From Deltaproteobacteria bacterium (GTDB taxonomy: Bacteria > Desulfobacterota > JADFXK01): 15,361 nucleotides of DNA. The first letter of the stretch is position 1; every line of letters begins with the position of its first letter. Position numbers and translations under genes: made by a program. The notes under the pieces are model-generated. The model made no database searches, was not told the origin of the DNA, and saw nothing but the letters and a program-made list of their open reading frames with translations. Below are positions 6,038 to 13,302 of the stretch, in pieces. Where the stretch lies: contig JADFYA010000038.1 of assembly GCA_015233285.1 (NCBI GenBank), positions 1 to 15,361 on the forward strand, read 5' to 3'.

Positions 6038-7348
6038 TCAATCCTTCTTCACCAGAAAATAAATCCGTCCCAGTTGCTTCTCATACCCGGCGGAGAATTC
6101 GGCTTCCGGGCCATGGCCGAAGAAGATGTCCACCCGGCCGGGGCCCTTGATGGCGCCGCCGGTATCCTGGTTCAGGACGAAGCGGGAGAACTTGATCCAT
6201 TCCTTGACCTGATAATTGGCGTCGGGGAGGGGCCGCTCCGTCTGAACGAAGGCCAGGGCGCCGCAGGGGAAGACGCGCTGGTCGGTGGCCACGGACCGGT
6301 TGGGCGTCACCGGGACCTGGAGATTGCCCAGAGGGCCTTGGGTGACCTGGCGGAAAAAGACGTAGCTCGGATTATAATTGAGGATGCGTTCCCGTTGCTC
6401 GGGATGCCGGGCCAGGTAGGACTTGATGGCCTGCATGGACATGTCTTCCTTGGCTATGAGGTTTTCCTGAATCAGTAAGGTGCCGACGCTGCGGTAGGGC
6501 CGGCCGTTGGCCACGTCATAATTGACCCGGATGGTCTGGCCGTTATCCAGTTCTATTTTGCCTGAACCCTGAACATGGAGAAAGAAGACATCCACGGGAT
6601 CAGTGACGTAAGCCAGTTCATACCCGCGCCCCTGGAGGACACCTTTATTATCGATCTCATCCCGTGAATAGTAGGGCATGAAATCGCTGCCGACGCATCG
6701 GCCGATAATCTTTTGCCCAGTGTTGGCGTTGTTGAACCGGCTCAAATCCACCACCACCAAATCAGCCGGCCGGCGGTAGATAGGGCAGGGGTACCGTTGG
6801 GATTTGGTCAGACTACCTTTGAGGGTCGACTCGAAATAGCCGGTGAACAGCACTCCCCCACGATCTTTATCCCCCGGTGATTGGTAGATAAGGAACTCGT
6901 CTTTGATGATCTGAGGCCACTGGCTGCGGGGTCTGGTGATCACCTGGCTGAAATATTCCAATGACCTGATCAGTCTTTCCGCAGAGTAGACATCGGGACC
7001 AAAGGTGAATTGCTTGTCCTTGGGTAAGCGGCGGTAATAGGCCAGACTGTGGTCGATGGCTTCGGAGAGTGAGGCGATGTCCATATCGTCTTGAATGTCG
7101 GGGTAGTCCTGAGGGTCTAACCTGATCAGTCCGGTTTCTTCCCGGGCCGGGACAATTTCTTCTCGGACCTGTCCGGCCTCTTCCCGTGGCGGTATAGGTC
7201 GCGGCTTTTTCTGACAACCCCCGAGGCAGATCAACCCGGACGTTGTAAACAATAAGCAGAGAATGAGGATAATCGTTTGATAGGATGGCTGCGATCCGGC
7301 GAATCTCGCCGCCCCCTGGGAAGGATTCTTCAGTAAATGAGTTAGCAA
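6038..7348 (-). CDS. mltA: Membrane-bound lytic murein transglycosylase A (lipoprotein)
   Basis: 436 residues. MltA cleaves peptidoglycan glycan strands, leaving 1,6-anhydromuramic ends, and acts from the outer membrane facing the periplasm. The N-terminus has a hydrophobic stretch (TIILILCLLFTTSGLICL) ending in the lipobox LGGC, so Cys45 should be lipidated. A proline/glutamate-rich linker follows to about residue 75. The MltA barrel domain includes VLFTGYFES, DPVDVFFLHVQGSG and NGRPYRSVG. The C-terminal 3D domain contains DTGGAIKGPGRVDIFFG with aspartates 395 and 407, one of which should be the catalytic acid. The start codon is TTG, supported by AGAGG (7356-7360 on the - strand) at 7 bases; no ATG is available before the signal peptide. 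It lies 29 bases after the DUF2887 gene and may share its transcript. Confidence 0.95.
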   Translation of the reverse strand: MLTHLLKNPSQGAARFAGSQPSYQTIILILCLLFTTSGLICLGGCQKKPRPIPPREEAGQVREEIVPAREETGLIRLDPQDYPDIQDDMDIASLSEAIDHSLAYYRRLPKDKQFTFGPDVYSAERLIRSLEYFSQVITRPRSQWPQIIKDEFLIYQSPGDKDRGGVLFTGYFESTLKGSLTKSQRYPCPIYRRPADLVVVDLSRFNNANTGQKIIGRCVGSDFMPYYSRDEIDNKGVLQGRGYELAYVTDPVDVFFLHVQGSGKIELDNGQTIRVNYDVANGRPYRSVGTLLIQENLIAKEDMSMQAIKSYLARHPEQRERILNYNPSYVFFRQVTQGPLGNLQVPVTPNRSVATDQRVFPCGALAFVQTERPLPDANYQVKEWIKFSRFVLNQDTGGAIKGPGRVDIFFGHGPEAEFSAGYEKQLGRIYFLVKKD

Positions 7349-7377
7349 GAAGCGGCCTCTTCGTTAGTCTGTTGGAG

Positions 7378-8379
7378 TCATGTCTTTTCCGGCCGGATGG
7401 ACGGAATATCATTCAGTTTTGATTGAAAAGTAGCCAGGTCGGCGGCCTTGACGGCGGCCATAAAGAGCTCTTTGAGGATATCCCGGTTGTCTATTTTATC
7501 AATTGCCGCCAAGACGTCTTGAGGAAACGGTCCAAAACGGGCGGATAGGAGATCTATAAGCCTTTCCCTGGCCTCCACTATCCGGCCTTCTTCTATGCCT
7601 TCCTTTTTCCCTTCCTTTCGGCCTTCCTTTCGGCCTTTTTGGACGCCCATCCGCAAAATATCTTTACCGGCGGCGGTTTGGGCCAGATCAAAGTTCAGCA
7701 TAGTTATAACCTCCTTTCGGGTGATCCCACGAAACCTGTTAAGCAAGAACAGGCCCAGGAGATCTAAAATATTTTTTGAGTCTTCCTTGGGATAAACCTC
7801 CCGGACCAGCTTACCCCAAATTTCAACTTTGACAAACAAATCATTTTTTGGGGTATTTTCCGGCAGGGTGTAGGGGGCTAATATGACCAGCCGGGGATCG
7901 ATGTCCCGCAGTTCCTCTTCTGTAAAATCTTCAAGAATTATCTCTTTGGGCCGGCCCTGACAGATCGGATGTTCCGGGCTGGTTAGCCCGTGCAAGGGCA
8001 GGGCGGCGTCACGAAAGGCCCGCCTGGTATATATAATGCTGAGGAAAAAAGGCCCGCGATGTTTCTTCTGGGTGCAATATAACAAGCCTGCGGCAAGTAG
8101 ACGATAGCGGATGAAAGGGTCGGCATAACCCTGGAACTCCAGGAAAACCAAATTATCCTGGCCAGACAAAGGGGTGGCCACGATATCCGGGGAGACCTTC
8201 TTGACCTTGAGGGTTTCGGCCCTCAGCTTGTAAGGGTGTCCGTAGGTAACGCCGACCAGCCTCAGCACGGCGTCGCCTGCAGCTTGCATCAACTGGTAGA
8301 AGGCCTCATCAGAGCCCCGTGTGCCCGACTTTTCCATTGACCACGCTTTGGCTAGTGCCTTGACATCATCATGATTCAT
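7378..8379 (-). CDS. DUF2887-type PD-(D/E)XK nuclease-like protein (Rpn/transposase_31 relative)
   Basis: 333 residues. The N-terminal half resembles the Rpn/YhgA and DUF2887 families, which share a restriction-endonuclease-like core. Candidate metal-binding residues are Asp65 in VSPDIVA and Glu81-x-Gln83 in LVFLEFQGY, a D...ExQ variant of the PD-(D/E)XK motif common in these proteins. Residues 249-266 form a charged low-complexity helix of four-residue repeats (KEG/EEG), another hallmark of the family, followed by a helical tail that resembles a short dimerisation region. Related Rpn proteins cut DNA and promote RecA-independent recombination; the role of the DUF2887 branch is not settled, and many copies occur per genome in cyanobacteria and some anaerobes. 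Start ATG 8379 lacks a good ribosome site; an AGGAG lies about 25 bases upstream, so the true start is slightly uncertain. Family 0.85, function unproven. Confidence 0.85.
   Translation of the reverse strand: MNHDDVKALAKAWSMEKSGTRGSDEAFYQLMQAAGDAVLRLVGVTYGHPYKLRAETLKVKKVSPDIVATPLSGQDNLVFLEFQGYADPFIRYRLLAAGLLYCTQKKHRGPFFLSIIYTRRAFRDAALPLHGLTSPEHPICQGRPKEIILEDFTEEELRDIDPRLVILAPYTLPENTPKNDLFVKVEIWGKLVREVYPKEDSKNILDLLGLFLLNRFRGITRKEVITMLNFDLAQTAAGKDILRMGVQKGRKEGRKEGKKEGIEEGRIVEARERLIDLLSARFGPFPQDVLAAIDKIDNRDILKELFMAAVKAADLATFQSKLNDIPSIRPEKT
7586..7633. repeat. Four tandem 12-bp units inside the DUF2887 gene
   Basis: Units at 7586, 7598, 7610 and 7622 share the pattern ccttcctttcgg; the last two are identical, the first two diverged, and a partial copy follows at 7634. 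On the - strand they encode the charged KEG-type four-residue repeats. Such units are prone to gain or loss in steps of four residues without breaking the frame. Confidence 0.75.
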
Positions 8380-8536
8380 CCGTTGGCGCCGAAGAGTTGA
8401 TCTCCTGACGCACCATTTGCCTCCAGTCTAGATTATCATGACAGGCGGTTAATATCAATGAAATTTCTTTATTTGGTGCAGGCCGTTGGGATAGAGGAAG
8501 GAAAATGTCAACCGGCGTGAAGCAGCCTGATTCGTC

Positions 8537-8567
8537 TTGTATTATTCGTGTAGTTATGATATATCAT
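8537..8567 (+). promoter_or_regulatory. Candidate promoter and palindrome upstream of mobA
   Basis: In the 232-base divergent space between the DUF2887 gene and mobA, TTGTAT (8537-8542) and TATATC (8560-8565) are 17 bases apart, a fair sigma-70 spacing with imperfect boxes. The second box falls within a perfect 12-base palindrome ATGATATATCAT (8556-8567), where a repressor could bind. The match is weak and untested. The rest of the gap (8380-8536) shows nothing I can name. Confidence 0.3.
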
Positions 8568-8611
8568 CAAAAAAGTTATCACCTCCGCCAAACCTATAGA
8601 GCCGTACTTGA

Positions 8612-9265
8612 ATGATGACGACAGCAAAAATCAAACTCGGTGAAGTCCGGCCGCACCCTGCTGTCACCGGAGTGATTCTGTCCGGTGGCTTGAACACCCG
8701 GATGGGGGTGAATAAAGCTTTTATCCCCATTCTAGGTCGCCGGATTGTGGACTTGCTCCTCCAGGTCATGACGCCGTGTTTTAAAGAGATGATGTTGATC
8801 ACCAATGCCCCGCAGGATTATCTGGACCTGGACCTGATGCTGGTGACCGATGTGCAGAAGGGCCTGGGCCCCTTTGGCGGGTTGCTGACGGCCCTCCATT
8901 ATTTAGAGACACCCTACCTGTTTATCACCGCCTGCGACACCCCGTTCCTTAATCCCAGATTGATCCAAGGCTTGTTGACTCGTCTACCACAAGGTGGGGA
9001 TATCATTATTCCGGCCACACCGGAGGGATACCAGCCGTTGATGGCTCTATATTCCAAACGCTGCCTGAAGGTGGTGGAAGATTTTGTCAAATCCGGACGG
9101 CGGAAAATATATGAGATATTTCCTTATGTCAAAACGGTCAAAGTCGAGCCGCCGGAGCTAGACGTGATGGATAGCCAGAGGTACTCCTTTTTCAATCTCA
9201 ATACACCTGAAGATGTCGTCGAGGCCCAACGAGTGGCCCTGGAGGCGGCTCCGTGGCTGTGGTAA
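8612..9265 (+). CDS. mobA: Molybdenum cofactor guanylyltransferase
   Basis: 217 residues. MobA transfers GMP from GTP to Mo-molybdopterin, making the guanine dinucleotide form required by formate dehydrogenase and other DMSO-reductase-family enzymes; it acts in the cytoplasm. The nucleotidyltransferase loop is VILSGGLNTRMGVNK (residues 21-35), with the GG and R-M-G-x-x-K positions of the family. GLGPFGG (84-90) binds the guanine side and ACDTPF (107-112) carries the metal-binding aspartate 109. The C-terminal FFNLNTPED (193-201) is the standard closing motif. About 15 residues precede the usual start of the family, and no ribosome site is evident before the paired ATGs at 8612 and 8615, so the N-terminus is uncertain. 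Its presence 4 kb from fdhAB and fdhE fits supply of cofactor to the same enzyme, although it is a separate transcription unit. Confidence 0.93.
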   Translation: MMTTAKIKLGEVRPHPAVTGVILSGGLNTRMGVNKAFIPILGRRIVDLLLQVMTPCFKEMMLITNAPQDYLDLDLMLVTDVQKGLGPFGGLLTALHYLETPYLFITACDTPFLNPRLIQGLLTRLPQGGDIIIPATPEGYQPLMALYSKRCLKVVEDFVKSGRRKIYEIFPYVKTVKVEPPELDVMDSQRYSFFNLNTPEDVVEAQRVALEAAPWLW

Positions 9266-9645
9266 AAACTCCCGGCCAATCGCAATTGTGTGGTTTTTCA
9301 CACACGGCGTTGTTGGGATAGGGACCGGCAGAATATAACGGCCAGTTATTACATGATATAATTTATGCACAATAACATTATGATAAAACAATAAGTTGCC
9401 TTGTAGGATATCCACCCGGATTTATTTTATGGAATATAAGCTAAACATTGTCATATATTAGATTTAATGACCAGGATGTGCCATTAATACCGGTATACAA
9501 CTTGCATGTTTCCAAAGCAGTCAGTCATATGGTGATGTTGTTCTATCTCGAATTGGTTTTATCTCCGCCAGGGACCCGGCGATTTCCTACTTCGCCAAAT
9601 CACCAAACGGAATTTTAACATCGACCTCCATCTAAGGTAGCTCAA
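9266..9645. other. 380-base AT-rich gap between mobA and lpxC
   Basis: No convincing coding frame on either strand. The first 40 bases contain a small hairpin (TGTGTG 9287-9292 with CACACA 9299-9304, loop GTTTTT), but no T-run follows, so it is at best a poor terminator. The block from about 9330 to 9480 is strikingly AT-rich and holds the candidate lpxC promoter. From 9500 to 9645 I see only an imperfect hairpin around the GGCGATTT and AAATCACC segments (about 9578-9605). Confidence 0.5.
9354..9362 (+). promoter_or_regulatory. Extended -10 promoter candidate for lpxC
   Basis: TGATATAAT at 9354-9362 is a perfect TATAAT preceded by the TG of an extended -10 element. The -35 region at the right distance is poor, as is allowed for extended -10 promoters. 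It would leave an lpxC leader of about 275 bases, which is long; AT-rich surroundings raise the chance of a random match. Confidence 0.35.
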
Positions 9646-10572
9646 ATGGATCTTTTGCAAAGAACGGTTGACCGCAAAATTTCAGTCAGCGGCATCGGAC
9701 TGCACTCAGGGCAACAAGTCAATATGACCATTATGCCGGCCCCGGCCGACGCCGGTATTACCTTTGTCCGGAGCGATCTAAAGGATCACCCCGAGATTAA
9801 AGCCAATATCGAAAATGTGCATTCCACGGAGTTGGCTACCACGTTGTCGGCTAACGGTTGCCGGATATCCACTATCGAGCATCTCATGGCCGCCTTTTTC
9901 GGCCTGGGGGTAAACAACGCGGTGGTGGAAGTGGATTCGCCGGAAGTGCCGATCATGGATGGCAGCGCCGATCCTTTTGTTAATCTGTTGAAGCAGGCCG
10001 GCATCCGGGTTCTTGATGAAATCAATAAAGTCGTGGTGGTGACCGAACCTATCTGCGTTACCGACGGGGACAAAGTGATTCGCCTCGAACCTTCAGATGG
10101 TTTCAAGATCAGTTGCACTATCGATTTTGAACACCCTCTCTTGTCCAACCAGTCTTTTTGCATGGATTTTTCCGACGAAGCTTTTATGAATGAGATCGGC
10201 CCGGCCCGGACCTTTGGATTTCTTAAGGATGTGACTATGCTGCAGGCTAATGGGTTGGCTAAAGGCGCGTCCTTAGATAATGCCATCGCCATTGACGAGG
10301 ATAGTGTGCTGAATCCTGACGGGCTTCGTTATGAAAACGAGTTTGTCCGGCATAAGATATTGGATTGTATCGGTGACTTGTCTCTGCTTGGCTACCCGGT
10401 GATCGGACATTTTATCGCTCATAAGTCCGGACACGCTCTTCATCACCGACTGGTTACGCAACTCATGTCGCAACCGTCGGCCTGGCGTTTAGCCGAGGCT
10501 ACTGAATTTGCCGATATCTCCAGCCCCGACTGGAATTTTTCGCCGTTAAGCGCTTTGCACGCGGCGGCTTGA
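9646..10572 (+). CDS. lpxC: UDP-3-O-acyl-N-acetylglucosamine deacetylase
   Basis: 308 residues, the usual single-domain length. LpxC is the zinc deacetylase that commits UDP-3-O-acyl-GlcNAc to lipid A synthesis, so it marks a diderm with lipopolysaccharide. Zinc ligands are visible as His79 in STIEHLMAA, His236 and Asp240 in RHKILDCIGD; catalytic Glu78 precedes His79 and the general acid is His263 in SGHALHH. These sit within two residues of the E. coli numbering. The N-terminal RTVDRKISVSGIGLHSG is the standard opening and VDSPEVPIMDGSA the substrate-passage region. AAGG at 9634-9637 lies 8 bases before the ATG. It is a single gene here, not in a division or lpxA-fabZ cluster; the next gene is convergent. 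The long upstream leader could carry regulation. Confidence 0.98.
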   Translation: MDLLQRTVDRKISVSGIGLHSGQQVNMTIMPAPADAGITFVRSDLKDHPEIKANIENVHSTELATTLSANGCRISTIEHLMAAFFGLGVNNAVVEVDSPEVPIMDGSADPFVNLLKQAGIRVLDEINKVVVVTEPICVTDGDKVIRLEPSDGFKISCTIDFEHPLLSNQSFCMDFSDEAFMNEIGPARTFGFLKDVTMLQANGLAKGASLDNAIAIDEDSVLNPDGLRYENEFVRHKILDCIGDLSLLGYPVIGHFIAHKSGHALHHRLVTQLMSQPSAWRLAEATEFADISSPDWNFSPLSALHAAA

Positions 10573-10607
10573 TTAACCCTCGCCGGACCGGGTCAAGGAC
10601 GTTTTTG

Positions 10608-11336
10608 TCAAGGCTGACAATCTGTCGGGATGGCATGGTCGGTCACGGCCAGGTAGCGTTTCTTGACCTCCTCATCTTTTTCCAATTCCTCAATCAAACC
10701 GTGGTATTTGATCTGACCGTTGTCTATAATGTAAGCCCGGTCGGAATGGGCTAGGGCGAATTTAACATTTTGCTCGGACAGCAACACCGTCATTCCTTCC
10801 TGCTTCATCACATCAATGAAATCTCCCAGTGTCTTAACTACCAGCGGGGCCAGTCCTTCCGACGGTTCGTCAAGCAGGATCAGATCGGGGTTGCCCATTA
10901 AGGCGCGGGAGATGGTCAGCATCTGTTGCTCGCCTCCGCTCAAATTCCCCCCCGGCCGATTCGCCATTTCCTCAAGTTTAGGAAAAAATTTGTAGATCCG
11001 TTCATAGGTCCATTTAATGTGTTTGCCTTTGCGCCCCACATCCAGGTTGGCCTTGACCGTGAGGTCCGGAAAAATCCGCCGATCCTCCGGGACAAAGCCT
11101 ATTCCTAACCGGGCAATCTTGTATGGCGGCCATTTGGTGATATTGCAATCTTTAAATGTAACCGAACCGGTCTGAGACGGCGTAAGTCCCATGATGCTGC
11201 GCATGGTGGTGGTTTTACCCGCCCCGTTTCGGCCCAGCAGGACAACTACTTCACCCTGGGCCACGTCAAGTGACACATCAAACAGGATGTGGCTCAACCC
11301 ATAATAAGTATTTATTTGATCGACCACCAGTCTCAT
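10608..11336 (-). CDS. livF: Branched-chain amino acid ABC transporter ATP-binding protein LivF
   Basis: 242 residues, last gene of the liv operon. It is one of two different ATPases that power import through LivHM. Walker A is GRNGAGKTT (35-43), the signature is LSGGEQQ (132-138) and Walker B is LILLDE (152-157). The position of the switch histidine reads SEQN (187-190), as is normal for LivF proteins, which lack the His found in LivG. The start ATG at 11336 is 21 bases after the livG stop. The stop faces the lpxC stop with 35 bases between; I saw no convincing bidirectional terminator there. Substrate range of Liv systems in Desulfobacterota extends to amides, short organic acids and aromatic compounds, so leucine/isoleucine/valine is only the default. 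Confidence 0.95.
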   Translation of the reverse strand: MRLVVDQINTYYGLSHILFDVSLDVAQGEVVVLLGRNGAGKTTTMRSIMGLTPSQTGSVTFKDCNITKWPPYKIARLGIGFVPEDRRIFPDLTVKANLDVGRKGKHIKWTYERIYKFFPKLEEMANRPGGNLSGGEQQMLTISRALMGNPDLILLDEPSEGLAPLVVKTLGDFIDVMKQEGMTVLLSEQNVKFALAHSDRAYIIDNGQIKYHGLIEELEKDEEVKKRYLAVTDHAIPTDCQP

Positions 11337-11357
11337 CGTCGGCGCCTGGGAGTAAGG

Positions 11358-12131
11358 TCAACAAGCTGCGTCCATCATAGGGTTTTCACCCAAATAGACT
11401 TCGATCACCTTCAGGTTGTTTGAGATTTCCTTGGGTGTGCCTTCAGCCAATAGATTGCCGTAACACAGAACCCGAATTTTTTGAGATATGCCGAAAACTA
11501 TGTCCATGTCGTGCTCAATGAACACCATGGTTACTTTCAACCGTTCCCACAGGTCCTTGACTAAGGCCACGGTTTGCCACCTTTCATCAGGACTCATTCC
11601 GGCGGTCGGCTCATCGAGCAGCAGCAACCGCGGCTCCAGGGCCAGGGCCACGGCAATATCAAGCAGTTTTTGATTACCATGGGCCAGGGTTCCGCTCAAG
11701 CGTTGAGCCATGTCCGTCAATCCGACACTGTCGAGAATTTCATAAGCCCGCTGGTGAATCTGGGTTAACTTCTTGTATGGCGTTCTAAAATTAAGGTTGC
11801 CTTCCTGCCGGGTGATGCAGGCGGACACCACATTTTCCAGCACCGTCATTTTTGGAAAAATATTGGTTCGTTGAAAGGCGCGAGCCAAACCCAATCTGAC
11901 TGTTTTGAATGGTTGCAGCCCGGCGATGTTTTGCCCGTCAAAAATGATTTTTCCCGAATCCGGAACATGGTAGCCGGTGATGAGGTTGAACAAGGTCGTC
12001 TTGCCTGCACCGTTGGGGCCGATAATGGCGCTCAATTCCCCTTCGGCGACGCTGAAACTTAAATCTTCAATAACCATCCGGCCGCTAAATGACTTAGACA
12101 GATTTTCAACTCGGAGAATGTCAGCCGCCAT
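11358..12131 (-). CDS. livG: Branched-chain amino acid ABC transporter ATP-binding protein LivG
   Basis: 257 residues, the partner ATPase of LivF. Walker A is GPNGAGKTT (38-46), Walker B LLLLDEPTAGMSP begins near residue 169 and the switch histidine is His207 in FIEHDMD. FQRTNIFPKMTVLENV is the LivG-type Q-loop region. The ABC signature is degenerate: LAHGNQK at 149-155 in place of LSYGQQR, a change seen in several LivG subfamilies. Since LivF keeps a canonical LSGGEQQ, one of the two composite ATP sites may be less active. Start ATG 12131 is 52 bases after livM. The protein ends in PMMDAAC, an unusual cysteine tail. Confidence 0.95.
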   Translation of the reverse strand: MAADILRVENLSKSFSGRMVIEDLSFSVAEGELSAIIGPNGAGKTTLFNLITGYHVPDSGKIIFDGQNIAGLQPFKTVRLGLARAFQRTNIFPKMTVLENVVSACITRQEGNLNFRTPYKKLTQIHQRAYEILDSVGLTDMAQRLSGTLAHGNQKLLDIAVALALEPRLLLLDEPTAGMSPDERWQTVALVKDLWERLKVTMVFIEHDMDIVFGISQKIRVLCYGNLLAEGTPKEISNNLKVIEVYLGENPMMDAAC

Positions 12132-12183
12132 GAAACGTCACCATCTTTCTGAAGAATGACCGAACACGCCAACGGGAAGTTCT

Positions 12184-13182
12184 TCAATCATTTTTTTTCT
12201 TAATTATTTTTTGAACCAACCCGATTAACCCACCGGGGGCGAACAAGACCATAACCAACAGGATCAGGCCCAGGATAATCGCCCAGTACTCGACCAGTCC
12301 CTTATGGGCCTGCTGGAGAATGATTCTAAGGCACATCAAGAAAGCCGACCCCACGGTCGGACCCATGAGTGAATACATCCCACCCACCAAACAGGCCAGG
12401 ATAGGCTCGGCTGATCTGCTCCAGTGCAGGAACTCGGTTTGGGCAAAGCGGTTCAATTGGGCGAACAACCCGCCGGCCAATCCGGCAAAAGCACCGGCGA
12501 TGATAAAATTGAGCCACTGATAAAATCTAACGTTGATTCCGATGAATTTGGCCCGGTCCATATTTTCCCGGATAGTCCGGATGGTCAGGCCAAAGGAAGA
12601 ATTGACCAGCATCCGCATCAGCCAGACACAAATCAAGAAAATGACCAGGCATAACAGATAAAAATTAGTTGGGTTCAGGAAATCCGGCCGGGGTACGCCG
12701 TGGAGGCCGTCGTCCCCACCCGTGAAGGTGTACCATTGAAAGGCAACCATATATAGGAGTTGGCTAAAGGCCAGAGTCAAGATAGAAAAGTAGAGTCCGG
12801 TCAGGCGGACACAGAACCACCCAATGATGACGGCAGCCAGCGCGGCCATCAACGGCGCCGCAGTCAAGGCTAAAAAAAGAGGTGCGCCCGCTTTTTTCAT
12901 CAGCAAAGCCACCGTATACGCGCCCACCCCGAAAAACGCGGCGTGCCCGAAACTGACCATGCCGCCAAAGCCCAGAATGAGGTTTAAACTCATGGCGAAC
13001 AGGCTCATGATGATTATTTCAGTGGTCACCCAAATCCAGTACACCCCGGTCCGGCCCATATGGGCCAAGACAAAGGGCAAGATAAAACACATAACGATTA
13101 GCAACGCTCCGGCCACCCGGTGACTGGTTTTGGTCTCCGGTTGATGAATTTTAATTTCTGGAGTTGGCGTTATGTTTAACAT
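12184..13182 (-). CDS. livM: Branched-chain amino acid ABC transporter permease LivM
   Basis: 332 residues, the larger of the two permease subunits. After a polar N-terminus of about 22 residues come eight to nine hydrophobic segments. The segment LNLILGFGGMVSFGHAAFFGVGAY is the family hallmark, here at about residues 67-90. The cytoplasmic EAA-like loop that contacts the ATPases lies near SFGLTIRTIRENMDRAKFIGIN, and the C-terminal GLVQKIIKKKND is basic, as expected for a cytoplasmic tail. AAGAG lies a few bases before the ATG. The gene is separated from livH by 120 bases that contain a hairpin, more than the usual few bases in this operon. Confidence 0.94.
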   Translation of the reverse strand: MLNITPTPEIKIHQPETKTSHRVAGALLIVMCFILPFVLAHMGRTGVYWIWVTTEIIIMSLFAMSLNLILGFGGMVSFGHAAFFGVGAYTVALLMKKAGAPLFLALTAAPLMAALAAVIIGWFCVRLTGLYFSILTLAFSQLLYMVAFQWYTFTGGDDGLHGVPRPDFLNPTNFYLLCLVIFLICVWLMRMLVNSSFGLTIRTIRENMDRAKFIGINVRFYQWLNFIIAGAFAGLAGGLFAQLNRFAQTEFLHWSRSAEPILACLVGGMYSLMGPTVGSAFLMCLRIILQQAHKGLVEYWAIILGLILLVMVLFAPGGLIGLVQKIIKKKND

Positions 13183-13204
13183 GATGCTCTTGTTAAGATA
13201 GTTT

Positions 13205-13223
13205 GATGCCGGGTGCCGACATC
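13205..13223 (-). promoter_or_regulatory. Hairpin upstream of livM
   Basis: An 8-bp stem (one G-T pair) with a 3-base loop ends about 22 bases before the livM start. No T-run follows on the - strand, so it does not read as a terminator. It could affect livM translation or mRNA stability; this is speculative. Confidence 0.35.
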
Positions 13224-13302
13224 TTTAAAAAAATAATGCAGAAATAGTCTAGGCGTCCTTTATGGCTCTTTCTGCGTCTTCAGCGTTCTGCTTATTAGTC
13301 TC

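Noticed and set aside
5927..6478. 183-codon open frame on the + strand
   Set aside because: It is antisense to mltA and the zinc-ribbon gene start; its sequence is a G/A/L-rich mirror of the MltA coding region with no recognisable domain.
8450..8560. Possible riboswitch (cobalamin or molybdenum cofactor type) before mobA
   Set aside because: Some GGTGC and GTGAAG elements occur, but I could not build the conserved core or a matching fold by eye.
8598..8614. GAGCCGTAC-like stretch resembling the start of a group II intron domain V
   Set aside because: The complementary closing strand of the hairpin is missing and there is no reverse transcriptase or intron boundary nearby.
9287..9304. Hairpin as mobA terminator
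   Set aside because: Only a 6-bp stem and no T-run afterwards; kept as a weak structure within the gap description only.
10573..10607. Bidirectional terminator between lpxC and livF
   Set aside because: Convergent genes make one likely, but only a 4-bp pairing (ACCC/GGGT) is visible, too weak to call.
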